Under the pieces are notes generated by a model. That model was not told where the DNA came from. It saw only the letters and a program-made list of their open reading frames with translations, and did not search any database. The position numbers and the translations under genes were made by a program. Below are positions 15,894-23,416 of a DNA stretch of 64,000 bases, piece by piece (within the stretch, counting starts at the first letter, position 1; the number at the start of each line of letters is the position of its first letter). This DNA is from Paludibacteraceae bacterium. Lineage in GTDB: Bacteria > Bacteroidota > Bacteroidia > Bacteroidales > Paludibacteraceae. The DNA lies in NCBI GenBank assembly GCA_017448985.1, contig JAFSKL010000023.1, forward strand, positions 1 to 64,000, read 5' to 3'.

Positions 15894-15967
15894 GGTTCGG
15901 TAGCTCAGTTGGATAGAGCAACAGCCTTCTAAGCTGTGGGTCGCGGGTTCGAATCCCGCCCGAATCA
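15894..15967 (+). tRNA. tRNA-Arg(TCT)
   Basis: A full cloverleaf can be drawn: acceptor GGTTCGG/CCGAATC (one G-T pair), D-arm starting GCTCAGTTGGATAGAGC, anticodon stem ACAGC/GCTGT with loop CTTCTAA (anticodon TCT), and T-arm GCGGG-TTCGAAT-CCCGC. CCA is not encoded. rpoD begins only 19 nt downstream, so the tRNA and rpoD are probably on one primary transcript. Confidence 0.95.
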
Positions 15968-15985
15968 CACATATATTGTTTATTT

Positions 15986-16846
15986 ATGCGTCAATTAAAG
16001 ATTACAAAATCAATTACCAACCGTGAGTCGGCGAGTCTGGACAAGTATCTTCAGGAGATAGGTCGTGAAGAGCTGATATCGGTTGAGGAAGAGGTGGAAC
16101 TGGCCGGTCGTATCCGCAACGGCGACCGCGCTGCATTGGAGAAACTGACCAAGAGCAACTTGCGTTTCGTCGTTTCCGTGGCCAAGCAATACCAGAATCA
16201 GGGCTTGAGTCTGCCCGACTTGATTAACGAGGGCAACTTGGGTCTGATAAAAGCAGCCGAGAAATTCGACGAGACACGCGGTTTCAAGTTCATCTCTTAT
16301 GCCGTTTGGTGGATTCGTCAGTCGATTCTGCAAGCTTTGGCAGAGCAGAGCCGCATTGTTCGTCTGCCGTTGAACCAGGTAGGTTCGATGAACAAGATCA
16401 ACAAGGCCTTCCAGCGTTTTGAGCAAGAACACGAACGCAAGCCGAGTGCAGAAGAGTTGGCAGAGATGCTGGATATTCCGGTAGATAAGATTGCCGAAAC
16501 GCTGAAGATGTCCGGTCGTCACGTGAGTGTGGACGCGCCGTTCGTGGAGGGCGAAGACAACAGTCTGATCGATGTGATGGTGAACGAAGATTCGCCGAAC
16601 GCCGACCGTGGCCTGATCAACGAGTCCCTTTCGACGGAGATTGACCGTGCGTTAGCTACTCTCACGCCGCGTGAGGCAGATATTCTGCGTAAGTTCTTCG
16701 GTATCGGCACACCGGAAAAGACATTGGAGGAAATAGGCGATGAGTTCCATCTGACCCGCGAGCGTGTTCGCCAGATTAAAGAGAAGGCGATTCACAAACT
16801 CGAGTCCGGACAACGGAGCCGCATCCTGATGACTTACCTCGGTTAA
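15986..16846 (+). CDS. rpoD: RNA polymerase primary sigma factor, Bacteroidetes type
   Basis: A 286-residue sigma-70 protein: short region 1.2 ([16 protein letters not shown]), region 2 with [28 protein letters not shown] and [14 protein letters not shown], region 3 ([14 protein letters not shown]), and region 4 ending in [27 protein letters not shown]. It lacks the long 1.1 region of proteobacterial RpoD, as is normal in this phylum, and it would recognise the TTG/TAnnTTTG promoters seen throughout the window. The stop codon overlaps by 4 nt the stop of the convergent small gene. Confidence 0.95.
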   Translation: MRQLKITKSITNRESASLDKYLQEIGREELISVEEEVELAGRIRNGDRAALEKLTKSNLRFVVSVAKQYQNQGLSLPDLINEGNLGLIKAAEKFDETRGFKFISYAVWWIRQSILQALAEQSRIVRLPLNQVGSMNKINKAFQRFEQEHERKPSAEELAEMLDIPVDKIAETLKMSGRHVSVDAPFVEGEDNSLIDVMVNEDSPNADRGLINESLSTEIDRALATLTPREADILRKFFGIGTPEKTLEEIGDEFHLTRERVRQIKEKAIHKLESGQRSRILMTYLG

Positions 16847-17022
16847 TCAAAAAGTGTAGGCTGGTCGCTTTCCAGTTTGCGGAGAATAGCCCGCATCAGC
16901 GTCTCACGAATGAGACGACTTCTATTAGCAACACCGTATTTATCGCAAAAGCGATCGAGAGTGCGCAATTCGCTCTCGTTCAGCAAAATAGAAACGCGAT
17001 ATTCACGGGGTTGTTTTTTCAT
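16843..17022 (-). CDS. Small ribbon-helix-helix-like protein
   Basis: A 59-residue protein: a basic strand-like start ([19 protein letters not shown]) followed by two helices ([31 protein letters not shown]), the arrangement of CopG/Arc ribbon-helix-helix DNA-binding proteins. It starts one base after the stop of the upstream outer-membrane gene, so they share a transcript, and its stop overlaps the rpoD stop on the other strand. No toxin partner is visible. Its target is unknown; regulation of its own operon is one possibility. Confidence 0.7.
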   Translation of the reverse strand: MKKQPREYRVSILLNESELRTLDRFCDKYGVANRSRLIRETLMRAILRKLESDQPTLFD

Positions 17023-17023
17023 G

Positions 17024-17764
17024 TCAGAAATACAAAGCTATTTTGATGCCGGGCATGAGGAAATTGCGCCCGACATAGTTGACGAAAGGTTCCGAGTCCA
17101 TCGTTTCGGTCAGATGGATCTTCGCTTGCTGGAACTGCGCAAAAGCGACTACTGCCACAGCGGTGTGAGGATTGATCTGATAGCGATATCCTATATCCGC
17201 GCTTGCGTACAAACCGCCGAGGTAGTTCTTGCTCAGCGCAACGCCGTAGCCGATAGCCAAACCGGCCACAGGTGCATGTTTGCTCTCGGTGAACGGAATA
17301 CGCACAGCCGCCTGAATGGGCAGGAAATTGAATTTGTCTGCGCCGAAGAAGAGACCGTGGTATCCCAAACCGCCTCCGACAAACAGATGCCGATCGGCAA
17401 TATGGTGCGTGCCGACGAGCAAGTCCACGCTGAACGCTCCTCCTACCGCTTCGTTGGGATTAACGGCCACGCCGCCTGCCAATTCCAATAAGATAGAGAT
17501 TTTCTTGGAGGTTGTGATTTCTTCCGTCGAGGCCTCGGGATCTTGAGAAGTCGAGGTTTCGGATTCGTCTGCCAGAATCTCCAATACATCTGCACGAGGA
17601 TATTGGAAACGCGCGCCGTCGGCATCGCGAAGAATGACTACTTCGTCGTTCTGGAAAACGATCTCGCCTCGTACGCGTGCGCCCGTACGCAATATTAATG
17701 TTTCCGCGTGCGCGCACAATATAAAGGCACAAATCAGGGATAGTATGGATAGCGTTCTTCTCAT
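17024..17764 (-). CDS. Secreted outer-membrane beta-barrel-like protein of unknown function
   Basis: A 246-residue protein with signal peptide MRRTLSILSLICAFILCAHA, a short N-terminal domain that could be a small beta-fold (TLILRTGARVRGEIVFQNDEVVILRDADG), a Ser/Thr/Glu linker near 75-90, and a C-terminal half with alternating glycine/aromatic strands (GGGLGYHGLFFG, GLAIGYGVAL, YASADIGYRYQI) like a small outer-membrane barrel. The -7 element lies only about 10 nt before the ATG, so the mRNA is close to leaderless. Function not recognised. Confidence 0.75.
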   Translation of the reverse strand: MRRTLSILSLICAFILCAHAETLILRTGARVRGEIVFQNDEVVILRDADGARFQYPRADVLEILADESETSTSQDPEASTEEITTSKKISILLELAGGVAVNPNEAVGGAFSVDLLVGTHHIADRHLFVGGGLGYHGLFFGADKFNFLPIQAAVRIPFTESKHAPVAGLAIGYGVALSKNYLGGLYASADIGYRYQINPHTAVAVVAFAQFQQAKIHLTETMDSEPFVNYVGRNFLMPGIKIALYF

Positions 17765-17772
17765 TCAGGCTG

Positions 17773-17803
17773 CAAAATTACAAAAAATATTTCAATTACG
17801 CAA
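17773..17803 (-). promoter_or_regulatory. Promoter of the outer-membrane protein/RHH operon
   Basis: On the minus strand TTG (17803-17801), 20-nt spacer, TAATTTTG (17780-17773). Transcription would begin within a few bases of the ATG at 17764. Confidence 0.8.
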
Positions 17804-17817
17804 GCATTTGCGCCAAT

Positions 17818-19239
17818 TTATGCAAACTCGAAGTCAATTTGGGCACGATTTATGTCTGCGCGGACCACTTTGACGCGTACTTCGTCGCCTAAAGTGTGAG
17901 CAATATGGTTCTCGGCGCAAACGAGTCGGTAGTTCTGTTCGTCGTACTGCCAAGTCTCTCCAGGGAAGCCGATTTGGGAGATATGGATGAGGCCTTCACA
18001 GCGATTTTCGTCCAGTTGGACAAACAGGCCGAATTCGGTCACGCCGGATATATGTCCGGTGAAGATCTCGCCGATATGGTCAGCCAGCCAGAGGGCCTGG
18101 AACAGTTTGATGGAGTCCCGTTCGGCTTGCGCCGCTTCCTGCTCGCAGGCGGAACAATGCTCGCACATCATCTCCAGTTCTTCGCGACTGATGGATGCTT
18201 TTTTGCCTGTCAAAATATACTTCTCCACAAGGCGATGAACCATCAAATCGGGATAGCGGCGGATAGGCGAAGTGAAGTGGGTGTAATGGGAAAAAGCAAG
18301 CCCGTAATGGCCGATGTTGTAGGTCGAGTAAACGGCCTTCGCCTGTGCTCTAATCGTCAGTAAATCAATGGTTTGCGGTGAGACACGCGCTCCCATCCGT
18401 TTCTGAAATTTCTTGATATTATCCAGTTTCTCGCCGTCGGGCAAATCGTGTACACGATAGACGAACGGGCGTCCCGAACCTACCGATTTGGCGACCGTAC
18501 GGTTGGCCAGTAACATGAACTCTTCAATCAGATGGTGAGATTCGTTGGGATGCTCAAAATAGATCTCCGTCGGATGGCCTTTGTCGTCCAGTTTGAATCG
18601 TGTCTCGTCCTGCTCGATGGTCAAAGCGCCGTTGGCTATTCGTTCTGCGCGAAGTTTGATGGCCAGGGCGTTGAGGGTTTGAATGGCCTCGCTTAAACCA
18701 GGGTCCGATCTTCCGCTCCCTCCTCGATTCTGTGCCGAATCCGTGTCGTTTCCGTGTTTTGGATCAATAAGGGCTTGTGCCTGATCATAATCGAGGCGGA
18801 AGTCGGAACGGATAACGGTACGGCAAATCTTATATTTAAGTACGCGCGCGTCCGAATCCATCTGAAAAACGACGGACATGCACAGTTTGTCCTCTCCGGG
18901 CCGGAGCGAACACTTGTCGTTGCACAGTTCTTCGGGCAACATAGGCCGAACCTGATCGACCAGATAGACGGAAGTTCCGCGTTTGTAAGCCTCGTCATCA
19001 ACGGGAGTGCCGGGTTTGACATAGAAAGAGACATCGGCGATGTGGACTCCAATCTGGTAATTTACCATTTGGTCATTTACCATTTTATCATTTATTTCGT
19101 CATTTGGCGATTTAACCATTTGGAAAGAAATGGCATCGTCAAAGTCCTTGGCATCAGCCGGATCGATGGTGAAAGTGAGGACATCGCGCATGTCCCGACG
19201 ACGCAAAATCTCGCTGCTTATTTCGTTGGACTCAAACAT
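17818..19239 (-). CDS. rnr: RNase R/RNase II-family exoribonuclease, N-terminally truncated form
   Basis: Processive 3'-5' exoribonuclease. The catalytic RNB domain begins almost at once: FTIDPADAKDFDDAISF (about 23-39) carries the metal-binding aspartates, followed by GVHIADVSFYV and HFTSPIRRYPDLMVHR; a C-terminal S1 domain (EIFTGHISGVTEFGLFVQL) ends the protein. The N-terminal helix-turn-helix and cold-shock domains of normal RNase R (about 230 residues) are absent. The ATG at 19239 follows a promoter at 19280-19310, so the short form appears genuine. A tandem-repeat insertion (about residues 40-60, SPNDEINDKMVNDQMVN) interrupts the conserved AISF-to-GVHIAD segment. Confidence 0.85.
   Translation of the reverse strand: MFESNEISSEILRRRDMRDVLTFTIDPADAKDFDDAISFQMVKSPNDEINDKMVNDQMVNYQIGVHIADVSFYVKPGTPVDDEAYKRGTSVYLVDQVRPMLPEELCNDKCSLRPGEDKLCMSVVFQMDSDARVLKYKICRTVIRSDFRLDYDQAQALIDPKHGNDTDSAQNRGGSGRSDPGLSEAIQTLNALAIKLRAERIANGALTIEQDETRFKLDDKGHPTEIYFEHPNESHHLIEEFMLLANRTVAKSVGSGRPFVYRVHDLPDGEKLDNIKKFQKRMGARVSPQTIDLLTIRAQAKAVYSTYNIGHYGLAFSHYTHFTSPIRRYPDLMVHRLVEKYILTGKKASISREELEMMCEHCSACEQEAAQAERDSIKLFQALWLADHIGEIFTGHISGVTEFGLFVQLDENRCEGLIHISQIGFPGETWQYDEQNYRLVCAENHIAHTLGDEVRVKVVRADINRAQIDFEFA
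19060..19122. repeat. 7/8-nt tandem repeat inserted in the RNase R catalytic domain
   Basis: Units atttacc/atttggtc and variants, the same sequence family as at 1145 and 4341. They are in frame and add about 20 residues right after the catalytic DDAISF motif. Confidence 0.9.
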
Positions 19240-19279
19240 GATTGCTAAATAAATTGCACAAATTTTCAATAATCGACTG

Positions 19280-19310
19280 CAAAATTACAAAAATTCTTGC
19301 ACATATGCAA
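19280..19310 (-). promoter_or_regulatory. Promoter of RNase R
   Basis: Minus strand: TTG (19310-19308), 20-nt spacer, TAATTTTG (19287-19280). It overlaps the divergent glgP promoter. Confidence 0.85.
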
Positions 19311-19327
19311 AAAAAGTTGTAACTTTG
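19297..19327 (+). promoter_or_regulatory. Promoter of glycogen phosphorylase
   Basis: TTG at 19297-19299, 20-nt spacer, TAACTTTG at 19320-19327, divergent from and overlapping the RNase R promoter. The leader contains an 8-nt repeat at 19347-19378. Confidence 0.85.
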
Positions 19328-19346
19328 CACGCTTTTTTGAGAAATT

Positions 19347-19378
19347 CATCGAGATGTCAAGATCTCGAGATATTGAAA
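19347..19378. repeat. 8-nt tandem repeat (catcgaga type) in the glgP leader
   Basis: Four contiguous octamers: catcgaga, tgtcaaga, tctcgaga, tattgaaa. The same octamer family follows glgP at 21966-22013 and lies inside the FAD dehydrogenase gene at 60413-60444. Confidence 0.8.
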
Positions 19379-19408
19379 ACACGAAATTAAGAAAAAATAT
19401 ATATCATT

Positions 19409-21964
19409 ATGAAGATTAAAGTAAGTAATGTGAATCAGCCGCAATTCAAGGAGTGCAATGTACATGCAACCCTTCCTGCGGACCTGAGCAAACTGCAAGA
19501 ATTGGCGTACAACCTGTGGTGGACGTGGAATGGCGACGCAAAGGATTTGTTCCGCTACATCGACACTGAGGCCTGGCATCGCGCTAACTCGAACCCGATT
19601 GTGCTGCTCAATACGATCAGTTACGACCGCATGGTAGAGCTGTCGAAAGACGAGAAGTTCATGGCGCGTTTGAACGATGTCTATGCCGAGTACAGCGCTT
19701 ACATGGACACGCCGAAAGACAAAAAGAAACCGACTATTGCGTACTTCTCGATGGAGTACGGTTTGACCCATGTGCTGAAGATTTATTCGGGTGGTCTCGG
19801 TATCCTCGCCGGCGATTATATCAAGGAGGCTTCGGATTGCAACGTCGATATGACGGCTATCGGATTCCTCTATCGTTACGGCTATTTTACCCAGACTCTG
19901 AGTCCGGAAGGCCAGCAGATTGCCAACTACGAGGCGCAGAACTTCAGCAACCTGCCGATCACGCAGATGAAGGAAGAGGACGGCTCGAACATGGTGATTG
20001 AAGTGCCTTATCCGGGTCGTACGGTGAAAGCGTACTTGTGGCGCGTGGCTGTTGGACGAATGGATCTGTACCTGCTCGATACCGACAATGAGCTGAACAG
20101 CGAATGGGATCGTCAGATCACGCACCAGCTCTACGGCGGCGACTGGGAAAACCGCATCAAACAAGAGATCTTGCTCGGTATAGGCGGTGTGCTGGCCCTG
20201 AAGAAATTAGGCATCAAGAAGGATGTTTATCATTGCAACGAGGGTCACGCAGCCTTGATGGGTCTGCAAAGATTAGTGGATCTGGTGGCCGAAGGTCTGT
20301 CGTTCAACGAGGCCAAAGAGGTGGTTCGCGCAAGCGGTTTGTACACCTGCCATACGCCGGTGCCCGCAGGTCACGACTACTTTGAGGAAGGTTTGTTCTA
20401 CAAGTATATCGGCGAATATGCCGACAAACTGGGCATCGAATGGCACGACCTGATCGGTATGGGTCGCACCAATCCTGACGACAGCAACGAGAAGTTCTCG
20501 ATGTCCGTCTTTGCGCTCAACACGTGTCAGGAAGCTAACGGTGTGAGCTGGCTGCACGGCGAGGTTTCGAAGAAGATGTTCTCGCCCGTTTGGCCCGGTT
20601 ATTTCCCCGAAGAGCTGCATGTGGACTACGTCACCAACGGCGTGCATATGCCTACTTGGGCAGCGTCCGACTGGAAGAAAGTATATAAGAAATATCTGCC
20701 GAAAGAGTGGATGAACGACCAGTCGAATCTCGACATGTGGAAGGCTTATGCCGATATCCCTGACGCGGAGATCTGGCAAGTGCGTATGGGCCTGAAACGC
20801 AAGATGATGGATTATATCAAACAGCAGTTCCGCGAGGACTGGATGAAGTCGCAAGGTGATCCTGCCCGTATCGTGCGCGCGCTGAACGAGATGAATCCGA
20901 ACAACCTTATTATCGGTTTCGGACGCCGTTTTGCGACGTACAAACGTGCACACTTGCTCTTCACCGATCTGGAGCGTCTGGACAAGCTGGTGAATAATCC
21001 CAATTATCCTGTTCAGTTCCTCTTTACCGGCAAGGCGCACCCGGCAGATGGCGGCGGACAAGGCCTGATCAAGCGTATCATCGAGATCAGCCGAATGCCG
21101 CAGTTCCTTGGCAAAATCATCTTCCTGGAGAACTACGACATGCGTCTGGCCAAACGTCTCATCTCGGGTGTGGACATCTGGCTGAACACGCCGACTCGCC
21201 CGTTGGAGGCTTCCGGTACTTCCGGTGAGAAAGCGCAGATGAACGGCGTGCTCAACTTCTCCGTCAAGGACGGTTGGTGGTACGAAGGCTACGTGGAAGG
21301 CGCCGGATGGGCGCTGACCGAGAAACGGACTTACGAGAATCAGGCGCACCAAGACCAACTCGATGCCGCTACCATCTATCAGATGCTGGAAACGGAGATC
21401 ATCCCGCTGTATTACGCAAAGAACTCGAAGGGTTACAGCCCCGAGTGGATCCAGTATATCAAGAACTCCGTGACCAAGATTACTCCGCGCTTTACGATGA
21501 AGCGAATGATGGACGACTATTTCGACAAGTTCTACTACAAACTGGCGAAGCGTCACAACCTGCTCATGGCCGACAACTACAAGGTGGCCAAGAATATTGC
21601 GGCATGGAAGGAGAACATGGTGGCTCATTGGGACGAGATCGAAGTGGTACGTATTGACGAGCCGGATATCAACAACCTCAACGTAGGCGATACGTTCAAC
21701 GTAGCCGTTGAATTGGACACGAAGGGTCTGAACGACAAGGGTATCGGCGTAGAGCTTGTGGCAATCCGTACTTCGACGCACAACAACGACAAACTCTACG
21801 AAGTAGAGCCGTTGCTGCTCAAGAAAGCCGAAGGCAGTCATCTGTTCTTCGAGAATGTGTATCAGTTGGACTACGCCGGCGGTATGAAATTCGGCTTGCG
21901 TATGTACCCGCAGAACGAACTTCTGCCGCATCGAATGGACTTCTGTTACGTTCGGTGGATCTGA
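19409..21964 (+). CDS. glgP: Alpha-glucan (glycogen) phosphorylase
   Basis: GT35 enzyme releasing glucose-1-phosphate from alpha-1,4-glucan, 851 residues. Visible are [76 protein letters not shown] and the pyridoxal-phosphate lysine motif [19 protein letters not shown] (Lys near 612). This is the shorter bacterial/archaeal form with an N-terminal DUF3417-like segment. It has its own promoter and a strong terminator and works with the glycogen enzymes at 6.5-11 kb. Confidence 0.95.
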   Translation: MKIKVSNVNQPQFKECNVHATLPADLSKLQELAYNLWWTWNGDAKDLFRYIDTEAWHRANSNPIVLLNTISYDRMVELSKDEKFMARLNDVYAEYSAYMDTPKDKKKPTIAYFSMEYGLTHVLKIYSGGLGILAGDYIKEASDCNVDMTAIGFLYRYGYFTQTLSPEGQQIANYEAQNFSNLPITQMKEEDGSNMVIEVPYPGRTVKAYLWRVAVGRMDLYLLDTDNELNSEWDRQITHQLYGGDWENRIKQEILLGIGGVLALKKLGIKKDVYHCNEGHAALMGLQRLVDLVAEGLSFNEAKEVVRASGLYTCHTPVPAGHDYFEEGLFYKYIGEYADKLGIEWHDLIGMGRTNPDDSNEKFSMSVFALNTCQEANGVSWLHGEVSKKMFSPVWPGYFPEELHVDYVTNGVHMPTWAASDWKKVYKKYLPKEWMNDQSNLDMWKAYADIPDAEIWQVRMGLKRKMMDYIKQQFREDWMKSQGDPARIVRALNEMNPNNLIIGFGRRFATYKRAHLLFTDLERLDKLVNNPNYPVQFLFTGKAHPADGGGQGLIKRIIEISRMPQFLGKIIFLENYDMRLAKRLISGVDIWLNTPTRPLEASGTSGEKAQMNGVLNFSVKDGWWYEGYVEGAGWALTEKRTYENQAHQDQLDAATIYQMLETEIIPLYYAKNSKGYSPEWIQYIKNSVTKITPRFTMKRMMDDYFDKFYYKLAKRHNLLMADNYKVAKNIAAWKENMVAHWDEIEVVRIDEPDINNLNVGDTFNVAVELDTKGLNDKGIGVELVAIRTSTHNNDKLYEVEPLLLKKAEGSHLFFENVYQLDYAGGMKFGLRMYPQNELLPHRMDFCYVRWI

Positions 21965-21965
21965 T

Positions 21966-22013
21966 TTTCGAGACCGCGAGACCTCGACATTTCGACACCT
22001 CGAAGAATCGAGA
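21966..22013. repeat. 8-nt tandem repeat (cctcgaca type) after glgP
   Basis: Six contiguous octamers: tttcgaga, ccgcgaga, cctcgaca, tttcgaca, cctcgaag, aatcgaga, beginning two bases after the glgP stop. Confidence 0.9.
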
Positions 22014-22052
22014 TAACGCTATTCCGGAATTCCTAGAAATTCCTTCTCTCAG

Positions 22053-22083
22053 AGAGACTTTCGCGTGAAAGTCTCTTTTTTTG
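22053..22083 (+). terminator. Intrinsic terminator of glgP
   Basis: Perfect 10-bp stem AGAGACTTTC (22053-22062) / GAAAGTCTCT (22067-22076), four-base loop GCGT, followed by a T-run. Confidence 0.9.
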
Positions 22084-22122
22084 TGTAAAAAAGTAAATTT
22101 TTTTGCTTTTTTTGTGGAAAAA

Positions 22123-22154
22123 TTTGTGTGTACAAAATATTTTTTGTACTTTCG
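22123..22154 (+). promoter_or_regulatory. Promoter entering the AT-rich accessory block
   Basis: TTTG ending at 22126, 20-nt spacer, TACTTTCG at 22147-22154 (one mismatch to TAnnTTTG). It would transcribe the small ORF at 22190 and the antitoxin at 22459. Confidence 0.6.
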
Positions 22155-22189
22155 CGCCCAAATTTGTTGTGTGCGCACGTACGCAATAC

Positions 22190-22414
22190 ATGAGTACGCG
22201 TATATACGAGGGAGATAGCAATGAAAACAGAGAGCAAAATACGACATTTGAACGAGACCATCACGGGACCATGTTCCGAGAAGGACCCAATATAGAACAT
22301 TTCAAGAAAGAGGAAATTTGGACGAAAAAGTGGTTGCATTTTTTGCAACAACTCGAAATGGAAAGTGCAAAAGTGCTGAAAGTGCAAGATATCATACGAC
22401 TATCATTTTCGTGA
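22190..22414 (+). CDS. Possible small protein of unknown function
   Basis: A 74-codon ORF (MSTRIYEGDSNENREQ...) begins about 30 nt after a promoter-like sequence. It is polar in its first half and has a helix-prone second half (EEIWTKKWLHFLQQLEMESAKVLK). The stretch at 22258-22281 is nearly identical to a repeat at 61.2 kb, so part of the ORF is repeat DNA and the ORF may not be a real gene. No family is recognised. Confidence 0.3.
   Translation: MSTRIYEGDSNENREQNTTFERDHHGTMFREGPNIEHFKKEEIWTKKWLHFLQQLEMESAKVLKVQDIIRLSFS
22255..22281. repeat. Dispersed repeat shared with 61.2 kb
   Basis: CATCACGGGACCATGT followed by TCCGAGAA matches the reverse complement of 61190-61213 at 23 of 24 bases. 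The segment has the 8-nt rhythm (cgagacca, tcacggga, ccatgttc, cgagaagg) of the octamer family. Confidence 0.7.
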
Positions 22415-22458
22415 TCTCACGAAAACGATAAAAAACAACAATAAAAACATAAACGAAT

Positions 22459-22722
22459 ATGAGTACAATAGTATTCCAACCTCAAGACAATTCGCAATTG
22501 GCATTCTTGACAGATTTCGCCAAACGTGTCAGTGTGCCGTATATTATTGTTCCATTGAACGTTGAAACTCTTTTGAACAGAGAAGAGAAAAAAGCGCAAC
22601 GGAGAGCAAAATCTTTTGCGAAATTGCAAGAGACGTTTGCAGGCTGTGAATTAACGGATGAGGAAATCCGTCAAGAATGTGAAGAGGTTCGTCAGGAGAT
22701 GTATAACAGTTATATTAGGTGA
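22459..22722 (+). CDS. VapB-like antitoxin of a PIN-domain toxin pair
   Basis: An 87-residue protein resembling antitoxins that precede PIN_3-type toxins in Bacteroidetes: an N-terminal region (STIVFQPQDNSQLAFLTDFAKRVSVPYIIVP) and a charged C-terminal helix ending ELTDEEIRQECEEVRQEMYNS. The 3' end overlaps the remnant of its toxin gene. With the toxin inactivated, it may now be an orphan antitoxin. The assignment rests on context and pattern only. Confidence 0.6.
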   Translation: MSTIVFQPQDNSQLAFLTDFAKRVSVPYIIVPLNVETLLNREEKKAQRRAKSFAKLQETFAGCELTDEEIRQECEEVRQEMYNSYIR

Positions 22723-22900
22723 AATTCCGGCACGTTGTCGCGACCCGAAGGATGATTATTTATTGGAACTGGCAATACAAGCAAAAGCCATCTATTTAGT
22801 TTCGGGTGATAGTGATTTGTTGGATATAGGTACAATTGGTGATTGCAGGATTATGACAGTGCAGCAATTCGAAAACGAAGTACTGAGTAAACTCAAATAA
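22703..22900 (+). pseudogene. Remnant of a PIN-domain (VapC-like) toxin gene with internal deletion
   Basis: The frame reads ITVIL, the usual first beta-strand before the catalytic DTN motif of PIN toxins, and then jumps directly to GEIPARCRDPKDDYLLELAIQAKAIYLVSGDSDLLDI, the C-terminal part of the PIN domain, ending VQQFENEVLSKLK. The DTN aspartate and roughly 85-95 residues between are missing, although the frame is kept. The remaining acidic cluster (RDPKDD, SGDSDLL) cannot form a full active site, so the toxin is very probably dead. Confidence 0.65.
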
Positions 22901-22951
22901 CGAAATAAGATAAAAAGAGAGGCTAAAAAATAAAAATATTATGAAATAAAA

Positions 22952-23386
22952 ATGACCGAATGTGAGTTTAATAATTTGCGGAAATGGACAGGTGATGTGA
23001 GGAGTGTAATCACCAAACAACATACTGAACTAAGCAAGGATGGCGTGCCACAAGAACTCATGTTGCCAAATATTTCCGAATGGACTGAAGAAAATTTCCC
23101 ATTCGAAGAAGATAGAGCAGAAATTAAGATAGCAACTCTAATATGGGCATTCAATGATGCGTTCATGAATAGATACTACAAACTCCGAGTTAAAAAGGAT
23201 GCCCCTATTCGAGACAGAAACGCAAAAGAGCGAAAGTTAGTAGCTGAAGTTAATAGATTATTAACATTGGTAAATGATATTATTTTTGCAAAAGATATAG
23301 ATATGGAGCCACATCCTATGCTTCCACAAGAAGCCAGTATAGATGATATCGGCGATGCGATAATATTTGCTTCCATCTTTGCCTAA
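22952..23386 (+). CDS. Hypothetical protein, first gene of a PIN-like nuclease cassette
   Basis: A 144-residue acidic, mostly helical protein (MTECEFNNLRKWTGDVRSV...; IKIATLIWAFNDAFMNRYYKLR). No signal peptide or membrane segment and no family recognised. The DNA is AT-rich compared with its neighbours at 19-22 kb. The following genes at 23417 and 24530 are both preceded by AAAATATTATGAA, and AAAATATTATGAA also occurs just before this start, which supports one cassette. Confidence 0.6.
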   Translation: MTECEFNNLRKWTGDVRSVITKQHTELSKDGVPQELMLPNISEWTEENFPFEEDRAEIKIATLIWAFNDAFMNRYYKLRVKKDAPIRDRNAKERKLVAEVNRLLTLVNDIIFAKDIDMEPHPMLPQEASIDDIGDAIIFASIFA

Positions 23387-23416
23387 TAATAAAAACAAAC
23401 TAAAAATCAAAATATT

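Noticed and set aside
15894..15967. Integration site for the AT-rich island at the tRNA-Arg gene
   Set aside because: The island starts more than 6 kb away, and no direct repeat of the tRNA 3' end, integrase or transposase gene was seen at its borders.
20273..21931. Long open frame antisense to glgP (about 550 codons)
   Set aside because: It is a mirror frame of a strongly coding gene with no family features, start signal or promoter; high-GC third-position bias explains it.
22103..22189. Upstream extension of the small ORF at 22190
   Set aside because: It runs through the glgP terminator tail and the predicted promoter, so translation from 22103 is not plausible.
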